Shown here: positions 1 to 7,703 of the stretch, in pieces
Layout: each line of letters begins with the position of its first letter
Numbering within the stretch: the stretch's first letter is position 1
Assembly: GCA_002292325.1 (NCBI GenBank)
Contig: DBBR01000077.1
Location: 6,531 to 70,530, forward strand
Direction: 5' to 3'
Length of the DNA stretch: 64,000 bases
Source: Flavobacteriales bacterium UBA979
Lineage (GTDB): Bacteria; Bacteroidota; Bacteroidia; Flavobacteriales_D; Sanyastnellaceae
Notes under the pieces: generated by a model
The model's input: only the letters and a program-made list of their open reading frames with translations
Told to the model about the DNA's origin: nothing
The model's database searches: none
Made by a program: the position numbers and the translations under genes

Positions 1-2
1 GG

Positions 3-296
3 GATGCTGCCATTGCATACGTTGGAACCGAAACGGTTAACTGGAAGTTTGGCTACAGCTACGATTTGACTTTTTCGCAGCTAACACCAGGAACAGGAGG
101 AGCGCATGAACTTAATTTTACGATGTACTTCCCAACGGCAATTCGCAAGCGATTTTTCTGCCCGGATTGTGATTGGCACATCCTCAACACGGATCCATGG
201 CTTGGTGGAGGTGAGCAGCGCATGGGACGTTTCGGCGATCGTTCCAATTGGTGGAATGATCGAAAAATCAAACGGTCTAGGCGAATCAGCTACTGA
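3..296 (+). CDS. PorP/SprF family type IX secretion membrane protein, C-terminal part (5' end outside window)
   Basis: Open from the window edge (frame starting at base 3) to a TGA at 294-296, 97 codons. The segment SYDLTFSQLTPGTGGAHEL matches the last strands of PorP/SprF proteins, outer-membrane beta-barrels linked to type IX secretion and gliding and often encoded beside large surface adhesins. After the final barrel strand (LNFTMYFPT) there is a basic extension of about 45 residues with a Cys-Pro-Asp-Cys motif (FCPDCDW) and a tail rich in Arg, Lys and Trp. I do not remember that extension as usual for the family. Assignment rests on the C-terminal motif alone; the rest of the barrel is not visible. 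Confidence 0.7.
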   Translation, partial: DAAIAYVGTETVNWKFGYSYDLTFSQLTPGTGGAHELNFTMYFPTAIRKRFFCPDCDWHILNTDPWLGGGEQRMGRFGDRSNWWNDRKIKRSRRISY

Positions 297-336
297 TTGT
301 TCGATGGTTCAGCCAGCCTGATTGAGGCTAAAAAAA

Positions 337-1098
337 CTATCCGTCAAAACCAAATCTCAGACCTACCGTTGAACCGAGATCGACCGGATTCAGTCCCGCA
401 TGAGGATCTCCATCCCAACGGACTCCCAGGTTCCATTCAAAGCTCATTTGATTCGCAATGGCAACGTCCCACGTCCACTCAAAAAACGCGCGCGAATCTG
501 ACCATTGGCGAACATCGGATTGAACGTAAACTGTATACCGCAGATTGAGGTTTTCATTGGCATGCCAACCGCCCGAAAACACAACGCTATTCCGAATCAA
601 TTCGGTAGGTGAAACTTCAAATTCAGCACTGTACGACTCGGCCTCCCAAAACCCGCCCCAACTGGCTGTTCCATAACTTCGGTCTCCAGACCACAGGCTG
701 CGCTTCAATCCTACCCCAACGAGATTCCGCGAAGTCATGAGCAACACATCGTTGTTGGATGATTGAATAAACCCGAAAACCTGCAGTCGATCCAAATCAC
801 CGACTTCAGCTCGAATGTGCGCAAATGCATTGCCTTGAATGGATTCACCTTCTTCGGACAAGCTATTCCACGATCCAATCACCTTAAGCGCCGTCCGTCC
901 CCAGTCCCACGTTAACCCTGCATCCGCATTCACATCCATTACATCGCTATTGCCCACTGACACATCACCTCCAATACCTGCCGTCCACATGAATCCACTA
1001 TCTCCTGCGAGCATCAATGTCTCAGTATTCACAATGGTTTGAGCGCTTAATCGAGCCATTGCAATCAGTCCGATAAATAGAAGAATGAAGTTTTTCAT
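337..1098 (-). CDS. secreted/outer-membrane protein of unknown function, possible beta-barrel
   Basis: 253 residues from the ATG at 1098. An upstream in-frame start at 1122 exists, but starting at MKNF gives a clean signal peptide ending near LSAQ (about residue 20). The mature part alternates aromatic and polar residues (WTAGIGGDVSVGN, RYTVYVQSD) and ends in an aromatic-terminated strand (GLRFGFDG), like a small outer-membrane barrel resembling DUF481-type proteins. I do not recognise a named family. It converges with the PorP/SprF gene and is followed on its upstream side by another minus-strand small gene. A weak -7-like CAATATTG ends four bases before the ATG. Function unknown. Confidence 0.6.
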   Translation of the reverse strand: MKNFILLFIGLIAMARLSAQTIVNTETLMLAGDSGFMWTAGIGGDVSVGNSDVMDVNADAGLTWDWGRTALKVIGSWNSLSEEGESIQGNAFAHIRAEVGDLDRLQVFGFIQSSNNDVLLMTSRNLVGVGLKRSLWSGDRSYGTASWGGFWEAESYSAEFEVSPTELIRNSVVFSGGWHANENLNLRYTVYVQSDVRQWSDSRAFFEWTWDVAIANQMSFEWNLGVRWDGDPHAGLNPVDLGSTVGLRFGFDG

Positions 1099-1128
1099 GG
1101 TCCAATATTGCACCAAGAACACAAGAAG

Positions 1129-1323
1129 TCAATCCTTTTCCAATAAACCTTTTAAGAAAAAAACAACACAAATCCCAAACATCACGGGCCACAAAAAAAT
1201 CATCGTAAAACGCTCAAATGCAGTCACTTCCATTTGGCTTTTTCTCATCATCCATTCCAATCCGAAGGAAATAACCCACCCCGACAGCAGATAATAGAGC
1301 ACCATAGATAAAATAAACTCCAT
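1129..1323 (-). CDS. small membrane protein, unknown
   Basis: 64 residues from the ATG at 1323; a GTG at 1359 would add 12 residues. Two hydrophobic segments (about residues 3-20 and 36-56) are separated by a charged loop (EWMMRKSQMEVTAFER), so it should be a two-pass inner-membrane protein with a basic C-terminus. No family recognised. It is 30 bases upstream of the secreted protein ending at 337 and may share its transcript. The 72 bases between it and the dehydrogenase gene (1324-1395) show nothing else. The call is supported by the typical membrane-protein pattern and the lack of a competing gene, not by homology. Confidence 0.45.
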   Translation of the reverse strand: MEFILSMVLYYLLSGWVISFGLEWMMRKSQMEVTAFERFTMIFLWPVMFGICVVFFLKGLLEKD

Positions 1324-1395
1324 GTTGATTGAACTCAAAACCCTCACTTTTATTGCCACCTCTGTACTTTTCAGGGCACAATCAATTCCTTTAGG

Positions 1396-2634
1396 TCAAC
1401 CCTTTCCAGCAGCCGCATAATCCGCTAAGTACGCATAGGGCGCATTCAATTCACCTTGCAGGGTCGTCTCCGTCGCTGCATCCAAAATCCCCTCTGCATC
1501 ACCTTCTACCAGTAATGGAATGACATGGTCCATCAGCTCTCTTCCGAACCCATCGGATGCATCTCTTGGCAATTCGCAGGGAAGATTATCCACTGCCATA
1601 ACCGTAATTCCCTCGGGATGGGAAAATGTGCATTCCTGTTCTGTGCCCGGATGATAACCATACAGAGGACTTTCGATCGTTGAAGGACGTATGGTGCAGG
1701 CAACAGGCCCGTCAATGTCGCATGAAATATCCGCCACTACCTTCACCTTCCAGTCAGGCGAACGCATATCTTCTCTGGTAAAAAGAAACGGTGAGCCTTC
1801 TGCCCAAAAGTGGCCCGCAACCAATAAATCCGCTTCGGATGTGAATCGACCAAAGGTGCTTCGAAACTCCAAAGGGTCGTCGATAAAATCTTGCATCGAA
1901 AACTCACCTCCATCAGCACGCATGTTGTAGTCTGCAACATCCAAATGGGTGAATACCGGTTCCGGAAAGTCCATCCGCAGAAAATCATCCGAATGGACAG
2001 AACGCACCTTCATGTACTCCAACACCTCACGGGCGCCCTTTCCTACCCGCCCATGTCCTGTCAAAACGATTTTGAAATTTGGGGGGAGTTTGACACCTTT
2101 TGCGTAGGACAGCATCTCCTCTAAATCGCGGCAATCAATCGCCTTGGGCAGGTCAAACATGCCACTCCGAACTCCACAAGCGCGTATTCCACTGTATGCG
2201 CCTACCAATCCAGCCCATCGGCCAAAACCGATGATCCGCCGGCCGCTCGGCCTTTTCAATAATTCGTAGTCAATTAAACGAATGCGCTTGTCCAAGACTG
2301 CAGCCAATAACTTCGCGTTGTATGGCTGCAACTTGTGGGTATGACTAAAGAATAAATACGTTTTATCGGGAATCAAATCCTCGATATTTACCTCCTTCAC
2401 CCCTATGAGTACCTCGCAATCACTCACATCGTCTCGAACTTCTAGGCCGGCAGCGCTGTATTCCGCATCACGAATGCGCCGAACATGACTGCTTTGGATA
2501 ACGATTTTCAATTGACGGTAGCCCTCTTGGAGCAATACACATTGATCCGGAGTTAGCGGAACACGCTGGTCTGGCGGAGTCTTTCCTTCTCGGATGACAC
2601 CTATTTTCAAGGGATGTTCTGGAGTATAATGCAC
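1396..2634 (-). CDS. NAD(P)-dependent oxidoreductase, saccharopine/alanine dehydrogenase N-terminal type
   Basis: 412 residues from a GTG at 2634. The segment KIGVIREGKTPPDQRVPLTP is the typical opening of alanine dehydrogenase/transhydrogenase and lysine-forming saccharopine dehydrogenase proteins. A nucleotide-binding core follows (IVLTGHGRVGKGAREVL). Family knowledge suggests amino-acid imine reduction or saccharopine-type chemistry, but the substrate cannot be read from sequence. Start choice: no in-frame ATG exists. The frame extends back to a TTG at 2691, and a TTG at 2610 would start exactly at the conserved KIGVIREGK. I prefer the GTG because TACCTTCG, a -7-like element, ends five bases before it, the arrangement seen at other genes here. 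It lies just downstream of the TonB-like gene. Confidence 0.75.
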   Translation of the reverse strand: MHYTPEHPLKIGVIREGKTPPDQRVPLTPDQCVLLQEGYRQLKIVIQSSHVRRIRDAEYSAAGLEVRDDVSDCEVLIGVKEVNIEDLIPDKTYLFFSHTHKLQPYNAKLLAAVLDKRIRLIDYELLKRPSGRRIIGFGRWAGLVGAYSGIRACGVRSGMFDLPKAIDCRDLEEMLSYAKGVKLPPNFKIVLTGHGRVGKGAREVLEYMKVRSVHSDDFLRMDFPEPVFTHLDVADYNMRADGGEFSMQDFIDDPLEFRSTFGRFTSEADLLVAGHFWAEGSPFLFTREDMRSPDWKVKVVADISCDIDGPVACTIRPSTIESPLYGYHPGTEQECTFSHPEGITVMAVDNLPCELPRDASDGFGRELMDHVIPLLVEGDAEGILDAATETTLQGELNAPYAYLADYAAAGKG

Positions 2635-2639
2635 GGTCT

Positions 2640-2647
2640 CGAAGGTA
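2640..2647 (-). promoter_or_regulatory. -7 promoter element TACCTTCG, 5 bases before GTG 2634
   Basis: Matches the Bacteroidota -7 consensus TAnnTTTG with C for T at position 7. It sits inside the upstream open frame and predicts a transcript starting at or near the GTG. No clear -33 TTTG seen. Confidence 0.45.
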
Positions 2648-2694
2648 CGATATGCCAGAATAAGCCTTTGCCAGACCGAGTTAGTTTTCAACGG

Positions 2695-3429
2695 CTAGCG
2701 TTGAGCAACAAAACGGTACGTAATCGTCCCCGTCTGATCGTCCTGGCTCTTCATGTCGAAGACCGATCGTCGTGCTGCCTTGAGTGCCACACCTTCCATG
2801 CACTCTGCTGCATCGCCTTCGATGGATTGCGTCACCATGGCTTTCTGCACGCTTCCATCCGAGCTTAGCGTGACTTGAATCACGACCTTGCCAGCGGTGA
2901 GGCACAGATAACCCGGCACAGGCAGATATTGGTGATTCCGTCCCTGAACGTCATAGGAAACAACGACTTCGCCCTCATAACGTTTGTCCCACTCGGAGAG
3001 GGTGTTGATGTCATTGTTCTGACCATCATCTGGCACACCCTCCAATTCAAATTCTTTTTCTTGAGCCGACAACCGAGCAAATTCCGCTTGTTCCATTGCC
3101 CGCAGTTCTGCTTCGACTTCTTTGGCCATGCTCTGTTCAGTCTCATCAGCGAAGGTTGATCTCCGATCACTGCTCACACTCGCATTAACATCCGAAACCA
3201 AATTGGCTACACGCTCATTTAATTTTCCATGCAACTGCTCCTCCAAAGTGGGAAGCTCTGCTAAGGCGAAATTCATTTCTGTAAATTCAACATCGACGAA
3301 ATCAGCGGTTTCAGCGCGTGTAATTCCCGCAGGTTGCGCCCACAAAATCACAAGTACAATCAAATGAACAAGCAAGGTCAAACTCAGAGAGACCCAAAAG
3401 CGATTGGACGTATCCGATTCTGCTTGCAT
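2695..3429 (-). CDS. TonB-family energy-transducer-like protein
   Basis: 244 residues. A cytoplasmic N-tail is followed by one membrane segment (about residues 11-32), an acidic Glu-rich linker of about 100 residues instead of the usual Pro-rich one, and a C-terminal TonB-like domain of about 95 residues (AGKVVIQVTLSSDGSVQKAM). TonB proteins span the periplasm and pass proton-motive-force energy from ExbBD to outer-membrane receptors; no exbB or exbD is in this window. The ATG at 3429 overlaps the TGA of the upstream gene by one base (TGATG), so the two should be translationally coupled, which favours this start over an in-frame one at 3462. The specific partner may be the upstream coiled-coil protein. 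Confidence 0.7.
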   Translation of the reverse strand: MQAESDTSNRFWVSLSLTLLVHLIVLVILWAQPAGITRAETADFVDVEFTEMNFALAELPTLEEQLHGKLNERVANLVSDVNASVSSDRRSTFADETEQSMAKEVEAELRAMEQAEFARLSAQEKEFELEGVPDDGQNNDINTLSEWDKRYEGEVVVSYDVQGRNHQYLPVPGYLCLTAGKVVIQVTLSSDGSVQKAMVTQSIEGDAAECMEGVALKAARRSVFDMKSQDDQTGTITYRFVAQR

Positions 3430-6400
3430 CAATCGAGAACAACCGTTGTTTCCCGGCGCCACGTATCCGCGGTAATGCTGCGGTCTCCTCTGAAATAATA
3501 AATACCTGTCTTGGTGACCACTTTCCGATAGCGAACGACCAAATTCCCATTCCGAACAGTACGCTGGATGACGAGACCATTTGGAATGTCATACGACTCT
3601 TCATTCACCCCTTGCGCAACATTCTCATCCCTCTCAGCCAATTTATAATCCTCCGGCTCTCGCGGCCCAACTTCCTTCAGGATATCCTCAGCCGCCTTCC
3701 TTTCATTGTAAGCACGTTGACGAGCCTCTTGCTCCCTTGCTTTCATTTGTTGGCTGACTTTTTTGGCCTTTCTCCGCGAATCAAGCCATCTTTCTTGTGC
3801 ACGGGCATTGGCTCCATCTCCAAGTCTTCGGTACTTCCGCGCCGAACTTTCTGCTTGAACTCTTGCTTCGGATCGTCGATCTTCGGAAGCTTTAGACAAG
3901 CCTTGAAACAGGTTCCGAAGCGATCGCTTTTTCGCTTGAACCTCCGGCATATTCAGTGTATAATCTTGGGATCTCCTCGACCGCATCCTCGAACGAATGC
4001 TTTCTTTTCGCTGGGCTTGCTCGGCCCCTTGTTGAATCTGATCCCTTCCTGCTGCTTTCGCAGCTGCCGCTCTTGACTCAAAATTAGCCACCTGACTATC
4101 CTGATTCGCACTTCTGATTTCTTGTTGATTCACCCCTTTTTCTTGCATGGCCGCATCTTGCCGGAGTACATCTTTTTGATTCATCATTGACCGATTTACT
4201 CGGTCTTGTGCCTTTTTCTCGGAATCGCTTATGAGCTGATTTTGGGCGGCTTTCTTGTCTTCCACCTCCAATGCACGTGCAAGCGCTTCGCTTTCCAATG
4301 CCTCCTTGTAATACGTCTCCACCTCATCATCTTCAGCTACGTTCATTTGAGCCGCTAATCGCTCAGCACGCTGACGCTCTTTCCTTGCACGGTCTTCTTG
4401 ATCAGCTTTTTCTCGCGCTTTCAAAGCCGCTTCATCTGACAGATTCTGCGCTGCAAATTCTGCAGCCTTCCGGGCGAATTCTTCCTCTTGGTCAGCATTC
4501 TCACGCTCCATCGCCTCCCGTTCAAGATCCAATTCTGCTTGGGAGGCCCCCATTTGCTGCCCAGTCAATTCCTCTGAAGATCTTGAAGCCTCGCGTTCCA
4601 CCCGGTCCATTCGAGATTTCGCATATCGATCTGTGGGCTTAATGGATAAAGCTTTTTCATAACGGCTTCTTGCTCCATCCCAATCAGCACGATCAAATGC
4701 ATCATCTGCGCCTGCGATCGCAACAGCATATGCGGCCTCTACTTGTTCAGCTTCGGATCGCGCGGCTAATTCGGCTGCTTCACGTGCCTCGCGTTGGGCT
4801 GCTGCAGCGTCATCTGATTCCTGTGCATCTGCCTCAGCTTGAGCCCATTGGTCTGCATCAGGATCCGACACTTCAGGTTCACCTTGGCTCGGTTCACTTT
4901 CTGCGCTCGTCGAGGCGGCATCCACTGAGCGCGCCATTCTCTTTTCCGCCTCATTCATCCGTTGTTTTGGATACCGTTCGTCTGGAAATAAACGAGATGC
5001 ATTTCCATATTTTTCGACAGCTGCGGCATAGTCGTTTGACCGAAACAACTCATCTGCTGCATCATTTAGGGCATCGTACTGCTCCCGGCGCTCGCGCTCC
5101 TCAGCCAGCGCTGCCTCGCGCTCTGCTTCTTCACTTTCCCGGTCCTTCCTTCCTGAATCTTTGACATCCGCTTCAGCCATGCGTTCCCGGCAGGCTTCTG
5201 CTCGCTGCTGCCAAAATCGTTCTGCAGGCAGCACGCTTCCGGCTGCCTCATATTTCACCAAGGCTGCACCGTAATCGTCCGCCCTGAATAAAAGATTGGC
5301 TTCGTCGACCAAGGCTTCATATTCGATTGTTCGCGCGATGATGTCCGCTTGTTGAGAAGCAAGATCTGCTTGCCGGATTTCCGCTTCTTCCATCCGGTTT
5401 TTGGGATAGCTCTCGTTGGGCTTCAACGAACTCGCTTCCGCAAACTTATCGATCGCTCTATCCCACTGTTCTCGATCAAAATAGATATCCCCATCCTTCA
5501 CCAAATCATCGTATTCCTCATCTACCTCTGACGAGTTCTCTAATTCGGACGCACGGTCGCTAACGCGTTGCAAACCATCCAGCGGTTCAGGTGCATCAGG
5601 CCGCATTTCTGATGCCGCTTCAAAACCATTTCTAGCTTCTTCCAGTCGATCGCGGTCAAGAGAAGCTTCCGCATCATCGAGCAGGGCTTGAAAAGCGGCT
5701 TCATCTGCGGCTGAGGCATTTGCCGCGTCCAATCCACGTTGCGCCTCTTGTCGCTTTGATATCACCTCATCTTCATCGGCAAACAAGGCCAATGCCGAAT
5801 CATAAAAGTCCACAGCTTTTTGCCACTCCTTGGCCGACTTAGATCGATCACCTTTCTGGACAAACTCCTCAAACTGCTCGCGCATCTCCTCTTCCTGACC
5901 AGCCATACGCTCGAGTCGCGCTAATTCGGCGTTGACTTTATTGCGCATTCGAACCGTGTAGTTGCTGTCAAAAATCACCGTGTTTTGGTTGGCATCGTAT
6001 TCCCCCCTCCCGTACAAATCCTCGAAAATCGCAGAATCAAAACCGGGTGGCAATGGCATCATGGACATGTCCAAATCCATGTTTCGCGCACCCTTCACAT
6101 CCAAAGGAATCCCTGAAGCATCTACTGCAATCCGTTTGTTGCCATGCCCTTCCAATTCAAAACTGAATGTATAGTTGTGACGCAAAGGCAAATCAAATTC
6201 ATACCCTCCCTTCAGGTCGGTCACAATGGCATCGAATTCGACGCCGTCCTGGTAAACCACAACACGCACGCCATCCAGTCGTTTGCTTCCCTCATCCATT
6301 TTCACGGTACCAAAGACGGACAACTTATCTTCTTGGTCCTCCTGGGCTCTTCCCTCACTCGCCGTCAAAACTGCGAGCATGATCAAAAACAAGGTTCCCG

Positions 6401-6485
6401 CAAACTTCCTAATAAAATAGGGTAATTTGCGCGGGAGTTCCAGCTGCGAAGAAAACTCGCTTGGCTTGTTTGAATTGCAGGTCAT
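3429..6485 (-). CDS. large secreted TPR and coiled-coil protein with carboxypeptidase-regulatory-like N-terminal domain
   Basis: 1018 residues from the ATG at 6485. An ATG at 6527 would overlap the divergent gene start. Order: a long n-region and signal peptide ending about residue 48 (SEGRAQ); a carboxypeptidase-regulatory-like beta-sandwich at about 54-128 (LSVFGTVKMDEG to DASGIPL); six TPR-like helical repeats between about 200 and 655, e.g. GDIYFDREQWDRAIDKFAEA; a very charged Glu/Arg/Ala coiled coil at about 660-950; then a short C-terminal beta region (LVIQRTVRNGNLVVRYRK). Such proteins occur in Flavobacteriales, but I know no assigned function. It is periplasmic or outer-membrane associated by its signal peptide. 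It is coupled to the TonB-like gene by a one-base stop/start overlap. Confidence 0.75.
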   Translation of the reverse strand: MTCNSNKPSEFSSQLELPRKLPYFIRKFAGTLFLIMLAVLTASEGRAQEDQEDKLSVFGTVKMDEGSKRLDGVRVVVYQDGVEFDAIVTDLKGGYEFDLPLRHNYTFSFELEGHGNKRIAVDASGIPLDVKGARNMDLDMSMMPLPPGFDSAIFEDLYGRGEYDANQNTVIFDSNYTVRMRNKVNAELARLERMAGQEEEMREQFEEFVQKGDRSKSAKEWQKAVDFYDSALALFADEDEVISKRQEAQRGLDAANASAADEAAFQALLDDAEASLDRDRLEEARNGFEAASEMRPDAPEPLDGLQRVSDRASELENSSEVDEEYDDLVKDGDIYFDREQWDRAIDKFAEASSLKPNESYPKNRMEEAEIRQADLASQQADIIARTIEYEALVDEANLLFRADDYGAALVKYEAAGSVLPAERFWQQRAEACRERMAEADVKDSGRKDRESEEAEREAALAEERERREQYDALNDAADELFRSNDYAAAVEKYGNASRLFPDERYPKQRMNEAEKRMARSVDAASTSAESEPSQGEPEVSDPDADQWAQAEADAQESDDAAAAQREAREAAELAARSEAEQVEAAYAVAIAGADDAFDRADWDGARSRYEKALSIKPTDRYAKSRMDRVEREASRSSEELTGQQMGASQAELDLEREAMERENADQEEEFARKAAEFAAQNLSDEAALKAREKADQEDRARKERQRAERLAAQMNVAEDDEVETYYKEALESEALARALEVEDKKAAQNQLISDSEKKAQDRVNRSMMNQKDVLRQDAAMQEKGVNQQEIRSANQDSQVANFESRAAAAKAAGRDQIQQGAEQAQRKESIRSRMRSRRSQDYTLNMPEVQAKKRSLRNLFQGLSKASEDRRSEARVQAESSARKYRRLGDGANARAQERWLDSRRKAKKVSQQMKAREQEARQRAYNERKAAEDILKEVGPREPEDYKLAERDENVAQGVNEESYDIPNGLVIQRTVRNGNLVVRYRKVVTKTGIYYFRGDRSITADTWRRETTVVLD

Positions 6486-6520
6486 GACAGGTTTGCTTCC
6501 TCTTCCTAAAACGTAAAAAT

Positions 6521-7639
6521 ATGGCATTTAGTTATTGGGAATCAAAAGAATGGCTCGAAGGATTGGATTTATGCGTTGTTGGCGGTGGGATTGTTGGCCT
6601 ATCCGCTGCATTGTTCGCGAAGAAAAAACAACCGGACTGGAGAATTGCCGTAGTGGATGCTGATCCCCTCGGTGGTGGCGGAACTTCCAAAAATGCAGGA
6701 TTTGCGTGCTTTGGGAGTGCGACAGAATTAATGGCTGACCGAATGGCTTTAGGAGACCAATCAGCAAGGGATTTAGTACAGAGCCGATTGAACGGCCTGC
6801 GCTTGCTCCGGGAAACTCTTGGTGAAGTACAAATTGGTTTTGAGCGCTCAGGTAGCGTTGAGTTTTTCATGCAAAATGGCATGACACGCTTTCCTTCTAT
6901 CGCGGAGATTAAAGATTTGAATGACTGGTTATCAGAAGTTACAGACTTGAAAGAGACCTTCGAAGTTATTCAGGCTTCTAACTTCCCGGAACGTCATGCA
7001 TCTGATCATGAGCGTGCAATTTTCTCCCGATTAGAAGGCGTGATTGATACCGGAAAAATGAACCGCTCTTTGCGCCAAAAAGTATCCGATGCAGGCATTG
7101 ATCTCATCAGCGGTCTTCACGTGCATGCCGTGGAACAGCTGAACGCAAGTTGGACACTGACGGTAGAGCGTGGCAGAGAAACCACCTCCTTTGATGCACC
7201 ACGCTTGATCATCGCCACCAATGCTTTTGCGACTCAATTGCTCCCGGACGTTGACGTCCAACCTGTCGAAAACAAAGTACTCGTGACCCAGCCCATTCGA
7301 GGCTGGGATTTTCGGCATTCTGTGCATGTGGATGCCGGTTATGTTTATGCCCGCAACATTGGAGATCGAATGCTCATTGGAGGAGGTCGGCATTGGGAGT
7401 TAGACGAAGAAAAAACCGAGAGACGACTCATTGAATGGCTTCATTCTTTGTGGCCACGCACCGAGGGGGTCGCCATATCACATCGCTGGACCGGCACCCT
7501 CGGAATAGGCAGGACACGTGCGCCCATCGTACGGAAAATAGGCATGCACGGTGTTGTTGCCGTCCGTTTAGGAGGCATGGGAGTGGCGATAGGAATGAGC
7601 ATCGGAAAGCAGGCGGCAAATTTGCTGGAAGAAGATTGA
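6521..7639 (+). CDS. FAD-dependent oxidoreductase, D-amino-acid oxidase/DadA family
   Basis: 372 residues. An N-terminal FAD-binding Rossmann motif LCVVGGGIVGLSAALFA lies at about residues 17-33, followed by the family's substrate and FAD regions. Near the C-terminus comes the second FAD-contact stretch (TGTLGIGRTRAPI) and GGMGVAIGMSIG. This is the glycine/D-amino-acid oxidase (DAO) fold; members oxidise the amine of amino or imino acids such as D-amino acids, glycine or sarcosine. The true substrate cannot be read. The gene diverges from the TPR/coiled-coil gene, with only 35 bases between the starts. The next gene follows 64 bases later with no obvious shared function. Confidence 0.8.
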   Translation: MAFSYWESKEWLEGLDLCVVGGGIVGLSAALFAKKKQPDWRIAVVDADPLGGGGTSKNAGFACFGSATELMADRMALGDQSARDLVQSRLNGLRLLRETLGEVQIGFERSGSVEFFMQNGMTRFPSIAEIKDLNDWLSEVTDLKETFEVIQASNFPERHASDHERAIFSRLEGVIDTGKMNRSLRQKVSDAGIDLISGLHVHAVEQLNASWTLTVERGRETTSFDAPRLIIATNAFATQLLPDVDVQPVENKVLVTQPIRGWDFRHSVHVDAGYVYARNIGDRMLIGGGRHWELDEEKTERRLIEWLHSLWPRTEGVAISHRWTGTLGIGRTRAPIVRKIGMHGVVAVRLGGMGVAIGMSIGKQAANLLEED

Positions 7640-7703
7640 AACCTTTTTTCGACCAAATTCGTAAAGGCTGGGGATTAAACATCACTTTAAGACCCTCAAC
7701 CCC

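Noticed and set aside
4271-4642. Open frames antisense to the coiled-coil gene (several over 120 codons)
   Set aside because: They arise from the Glu/Arg/Ala-rich codon pattern of the sense coiled coil, which avoids stops on the other strand.
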